NCBI GenBank assembly: GCA_021816385.1 | Contig: JAKAYJ010000058.1 | Coordinates: 1 to 7,203 of the forward strand | From: Thermoplasmata archaeon | GTDB taxonomy: Archaea > Thermoplasmatota > Thermoplasmata > Thermoplasmatales > Thermoplasmataceae | Length of the DNA: 7,203 nt | Reading direction: 5' to 3' | In this document: positions 4,438 to 7,203 of the stretch, one piece after another | Position numbering within the stretch: the first letter of the stretch is position 1 | Layout of the letters: each line of letters starts with the position of its first letter | Notes under the pieces: generated by a model | The model's database searches: none | Told to the model about the DNA's origin: nothing | The model's input: only the letters and a program-made list of their open reading frames with translations | Translations under genes and position numbers: made by a program

Positions 4438-6282
4438 ATGAAAATGGCGAAACGCCTTCTGTTGGTTATATCCACCGTTGCTTTAATTGCCACTCCAGCA
4501 TACTTACTAATCGCACCAATGAGCAATGAAGGCAGTAACCATCTGTCCCACCCTGAAAATCTATATCTGAACTCTGATTACAACGTATTACTCAATTCTA
4601 AAGGTCTCCCGGATAGTGCATTATGGAATGTAACAATTTCCGGGAAAACTTATTCATCGACTTCAGATAATATTTCACTTTCATTAATGAATGGCGAATA
4701 TAATTTCACAGCTTCTACTCTTCTGCATGGTTATTCATGGGACAATTTAACTAACGAATTTAGCGTGAACTCGTCAAATGAAATTGTAAATGTCTATTTC
4801 ATCTCTGGACAATATGTCGGAAATATATCAGTTCAAGCTCACCCCCATGGAATCACATTTGATCCTTACAATGATTACATATATGTGGTAAATACCGGTC
4901 ACCAGACAATCTCCGTTATTAATGCATCTAATATTGTAATTGAGAATATTTCAGTGCCATTCAGTCCATGCGAAATTGTCTTTGACCCATACAATGATTA
5001 TCTTTATGTTACAAATCAGGCTAACAATACTGTATCAATTATCAACCAGGCGAATGTTGTTGTACAGAACATAAGTGTACAGAAATATCCTCTTGGAATC
5101 GCGTATGATTCCTATAATAATTTCCTGTATGTCTCAAACCTATTCAGCAATACTGTTTCCGTTATCAACCAGTCGAATGTTGTTGTACAGAACATAACAA
5201 TACCGTGCGGACCAGTTGGAATTGCTTTTGACCCTTATAACGATTACATTTATGTCACAAATTCTAATGAACTCACAGTCTCAGTTATCAATAAGGCAGA
5301 TGTCGTGATAAAGAACATTACGATCCAGTCTTTTCCCACTGGGATCGCATACGATCCTTACAATAATTTCATGTATGTAACGAACGTGTGCACTAATGCT
5401 GTATCGGTTATAAACAAGGTAAATGTAGTAATTAAGAATATAACTGTCCAGTCTTTTCCCACTGGGATCGCATACGATCCCTACAATAATTTCATGTATG
5501 TGACCAATGAATGCAGCAATTCAGTATCTGTTATCAATCAGTCAAATGTAGTTATACGTAACATCACCGTTCAATCATCCCCATATACAATCGCATTTGA
5601 TGCCCACAATAATTACATGTATACAACAAACTCAGGTAGCAACTCTGTGACAGTTCTGAATTCCTCGTATGGATTCACTTTCTATAAAGTCAGGCTTATT
5701 GAAGATGACCTTCCAAACGGAACCATGTGGAAAGTGAAATTATCCACTGGTCAAAGCTATTCATCCACTTCAAATTCGGTTTCATTCCTTCTCGATTCAG
5801 GTCAATATTCATATTTTGCATCAACCGGAAATCTTTCTTTCCATGGATACAAGGGGGTATTGAAGATTTCAGGTAACATAACTGTTAATGTCAATTTCAC
5901 CCTTGTGACTTATAGAATCACAATTAAAGAAACAGGTTTAGATTTGATCTCAAATACCATGCCTTCAGGCTCACCCTGGTATGTGAACCTGTCAAATGGA
6001 CAGTCCTTTTCAAGCAGGAACGGCACATTATCGTTTCTGGAACCTAATGGAACATATTACATAAGCGCTGCATCCGCGGGTTATACATCTGAGTTTACAA
6101 ACTCATTGAACTTTACTGTTATAACAATAAATGGATCTTCTGTGACGGAGCAGGTTACATTCAGGGAGATTACCCTTAAAATCAGTGCCGACTATTTACT
6201 AGAAGTGGGAGGAGCTGTATCAATGATACTGGCTGCAGTTGCAATTATATATTTCCTTCCAAGAAAAATGAAAACCAGGTAA
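4438..6282 (+). CDS. Membrane-anchored surface protein with a seven-bladed YVTN beta-propeller
   Basis: The 614-residue protein starts with K/R residues and a hydrophobic signal segment (about 7-27). A beta domain follows at about 48-121, with 'GLP-x3-LWNV...G-x-x-YSSTS...NGEY'. Seven propeller blades (about 125-411) each carry N-I-(S/T), then P-x-x-I-x-(F/Y)-D-x-x-N-(D/N), Y-(V/T)-(V/S/T)-N and V-x-(V/I)-(I/L)-N. Seven complete blades are enough to close a ring by themselves. Two more domains of the first type follow (about 416-487 and 492-573), then a membrane helix (590-608) and the basic tail PRKMKTR. About 26 N-x-S/T sequons suggest heavy N-glycosylation outside the cell, as expected for an acidophile envelope. 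YVTN/YncE-type propellers usually mediate binding, and no catalytic motif is seen. The gene has its own TATA box and no close partner on the same strand. The family call is firm; the ligand is unknown. Confidence 0.93.
   Translation: MKMAKRLLLVISTVALIATPAYLLIAPMSNEGSNHLSHPENLYLNSDYNVLLNSKGLPDSALWNVTISGKTYSSTSDNISLSLMNGEYNFTASTLLHGYSWDNLTNEFSVNSSNEIVNVYFISGQYVGNISVQAHPHGITFDPYNDYIYVVNTGHQTISVINASNIVIENISVPFSPCEIVFDPYNDYLYVTNQANNTVSIINQANVVVQNISVQKYPLGIAYDSYNNFLYVSNLFSNTVSVINQSNVVVQNITIPCGPVGIAFDPYNDYIYVTNSNELTVSVINKADVVIKNITIQSFPTGIAYDPYNNFMYVTNVCTNAVSVINKVNVVIKNITVQSFPTGIAYDPYNNFMYVTNECSNSVSVINQSNVVIRNITVQSSPYTIAFDAHNNYMYTTNSGSNSVTVLNSSYGFTFYKVRLIEDDLPNGTMWKVKLSTGQSYSSTSNSVSFLLDSGQYSYFASTGNLSFHGYKGVLKISGNITVNVNFTLVTYRITIKETGLDLISNTMPSGSPWYVNLSNGQSFSSRNGTLSFLEPNGTYYISAASAGYTSEFTNSLNFTVITINGSSVTEQVTFREITLKISADYLLEVGGAVSMILAAVAIIYFLPRKMKTR
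4810..5670 (+). repeat. Seven tandem 123-bp repeats encoding propeller blades
   Basis: The N-I-(S/T) asparagine of each blade falls at residues 129, 170, 211, 252, 293, 334 and 375, a period of exactly 41 codons without any insertion or deletion. Most copies have diverged in DNA, but two pairs are close. The segment 5324-5378 matches 5447-5501 with one mismatch (blades 5 and 6), and 5041-5074 matches 5164-5197 with one mismatch (the joins before blades 3 and 4). This points to recent tandem duplication or gene conversion. Confidence 0.9.
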
Positions 6283-6313
6283 ACTTTACGAAATGTTTCT
6301 TGATTTTTGGTAC

Positions 6314-6339
6314 TCATATTTCTGACTTTGTAAATATGA
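6314..6339 (+). terminator. Possible hairpin after the surface-protein gene
   Basis: TCATATTT and AAATATGA form an eight-base inverted repeat with a ten-base loop, 31 nt after the stop codon. It is AT-only apart from the closing pairs and is not followed by a clear T-run, so a role in termination is a guess. Confidence 0.22.
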
Positions 6340-6365
6340 TGATTTCAATAAAGGAAAATTAGACT

Positions 6366-6378
6366 CGTTTGTACAAAC
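6366..6378. promoter_or_regulatory. Palindromic site CGTTTGTACAAAC, copy 2
   Basis: GTTTGTACAAAC is a perfect 12-base palindrome, and with the preceding C its first 12 bases match 96-107. It lies between the surface-protein gene and the metallopeptidase gene, more than 100 nt upstream of the latter's TATA box, which is far for an archaeal operator. It is a candidate binding site only. Confidence 0.22.
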
Positions 6379-6491
6379 TGACAGTAAACACTTTCAAACT
6401 GGGTAAATAACTATTTTTCGTACTTTTATCAAAAAAGACGATATCCTCAGATAGTATTGGGTGACACTCAATTGCAGAAAATAACGGAATA

Positions 6492-6500
6492 ATTATAAAT
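6492..6500 (+). promoter_or_regulatory. TATA box of the membrane metallopeptidase gene
   Basis: ATTATAAAT is centred 26 nt before the ATG at 6522, again fitting a leaderless transcript. The reading frame is open upstream of this ATG as far as a TGA at 6462-6464 but has no ATG or GTG there, so the start at 6522 is favoured. Confidence 0.52.
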
Positions 6501-6521
6501 ATTCCTGATGTAGAGGGGACC

Positions 6522-7203
6522 ATGCCTGTTGAAAAAAGACTGCGCTCACGGTATCGAATTTACTTTATTATATTAGTGATATTAACCATATTATCCGATG
6601 TTTTAGAAAATATTTACCTTAAAGGCCCACTTGTTCGTGAATTCTTGTTCCCTTTGACTACCGCGGTAGGATCGGTAGTAGCCGCTTATTTAGGTCTCAA
6701 AAGAAAATTTGGTTATGGTTACAAAAGCACTGATAAATATATTATAAGAGGTGCAGTATTAGATGAATACCTGTCAAGAGAATACTCCGGTGAAAGTCAG
6801 AGGCTGACCGGGAAGGAACCAGATATATACAGGATGCTATATCCTGATCCTCTTAGAAAATGGTCTCCTGCTTTCTCGGTTCTTGGAAAAAGGCCTAGAA
6901 TTGTCGTTTCTTATGACTTTTTCCTTGGATTACATCCGAGTGAGAAAAAAGCTCTTATCTTACATGAGATTTTCCATTTTGTGCACAATGACGAGAAAGT
7001 TATCTATTCACTATCATTCCTTTTTGTCCTTTCGACAGGAGCTTTAGTGGCCTCTTTTGTATACGGAATAGAATTTGGAATAACAGGATTGACATTTCTG
7101 CTCCTTTCAATTTTTGCATCGTTAACGGTTGCATCGATCGTACTTCTCAAATTGCAACTTATCTGGCAGGAGTACCGTTCAGATACATGCGCCGCAAGGG
7201 AAA
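6522..7203 (+). CDS. M48/HtpX-like integral-membrane zinc metallopeptidase (partial, runs off the right edge)
   Basis: The first 227 residues are visible and the gene continues past the window. The N-terminus MPVEKRLRSRYR is basic and is followed by membrane helices at about 13-28 and 42-60. A soluble stretch then contains PDIYRMLYPDPLRKWSPAFS and a strand RIVVSYDFF ahead of the active site. The zinc motif is H148-E149-I-F-H152 within LILHEIFHFVHND. The third ligand region, E217-Y-R-S-D221-x-x-A-A-R, matches the E-x2-A/S-D-x2-A pattern of the M48 family. Between them lie two more hydrophobic stretches (about 161-184 and 190-215), as in HtpX and Ste24-type enzymes. In this family the active site faces the cytosol and the enzyme degrades or trims membrane proteins. 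The substrate here is unknown. The gene lies 239 bases after the surface-protein gene with its own TATA box, so it is probably not cotranscribed with it. The family call is firm; orthology to HtpX itself is not shown. Confidence 0.88.
   Translation, partial: MPVEKRLRSRYRIYFIILVILTILSDVLENIYLKGPLVREFLFPLTTAVGSVVAAYLGLKRKFGYGYKSTDKYIIRGAVLDEYLSREYSGESQRLTGKEPDIYRMLYPDPLRKWSPAFSVLGKRPRIVVSYDFFLGLHPSEKKALILHEIFHFVHNDEKVIYSLSFLFVLSTGALVASFVYGIEFGITGLTFLLLSIFASLTVASIVLLKLQLIWQEYRSDTCAARE

Noticed and set aside
4810..5670. Regular 123-bp repeats as a CRISPR array or minisatellite
   Set aside because: The repeats are in frame within one long gene and encode a known propeller blade pattern; there are no short identical repeats with unique spacers.

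Overview
The window looks like a chromosomal segment of a Thermoplasmatales-type archaeon (Ferroplasma/Acidiplasma/Cuniculiplasma relatives). This is an inference from several signs. The base composition is A+T-rich. TATA-like boxes lie about 23-29 nt upstream of gene starts, which suggests leaderless mRNAs. The tRNA gene carries no encoded CCA. A membrane-anchored, sequon-rich beta-propeller surface protein is present. Several decayed IS4-like transposases resemble those I associate with this order. No database search was possible.

Layout: (1) 1-261 holds the first codons of a leftward gene that looks like a YgjP/DUF45-type metallopeptidase, and a rightward tRNA-Lys(CTT). (2) 262-871 holds a leftward relic of an OrfA-like helix-turn-helix transposase gene with two in-frame TGA codons, followed by the promoter and leader of the next gene. 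(3) 872-1357 encodes a small soluble protein with a bacterial-PH/GRAM-like N-terminus and a four-cysteine zinc ribbon at the C-terminus. (4) 1494-3001 is a decayed IS4-superfamily insertion sequence whose transposase is broken by at least three frame disruptions. It is followed by a short leftward coding relic (3044-3162) and an apparently empty AT-rich stretch. (5) 3354-3785, leftward, encodes a membrane PH-like protein with a two-helix hairpin inserted in the domain. (6) 3996-4364, leftward, is the C-terminal piece of a second, different IS4-type transposase. (7) 4438-6282 encodes a 614-residue exported protein: signal segment, one GLP-type beta domain, seven YVTN propeller blades of exactly 41 residues, two more GLP-type beta domains and a C-terminal membrane anchor. 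(8) 6522 to the window edge is the N-terminal part of an integral-membrane M48/HtpX-like zinc metallopeptidase with HEIFH and the downstream E-x3-D motif.

The genes do not form an obvious single operon. Each intact gene has its own TATA-like element. The central 4 kb is best read as a transposon graveyard between a tRNA gene and a cell-surface locus. Within it sit two intact, convergently oriented PH-like proteins, one soluble with a zinc ribbon and one membrane-bound, separated by the dead insertion sequence. They may once have been neighbours. The right side (glycosylation-rich surface propeller, then membrane metallopeptidase) suggests cell-envelope functions, but a direct functional link is unproven.
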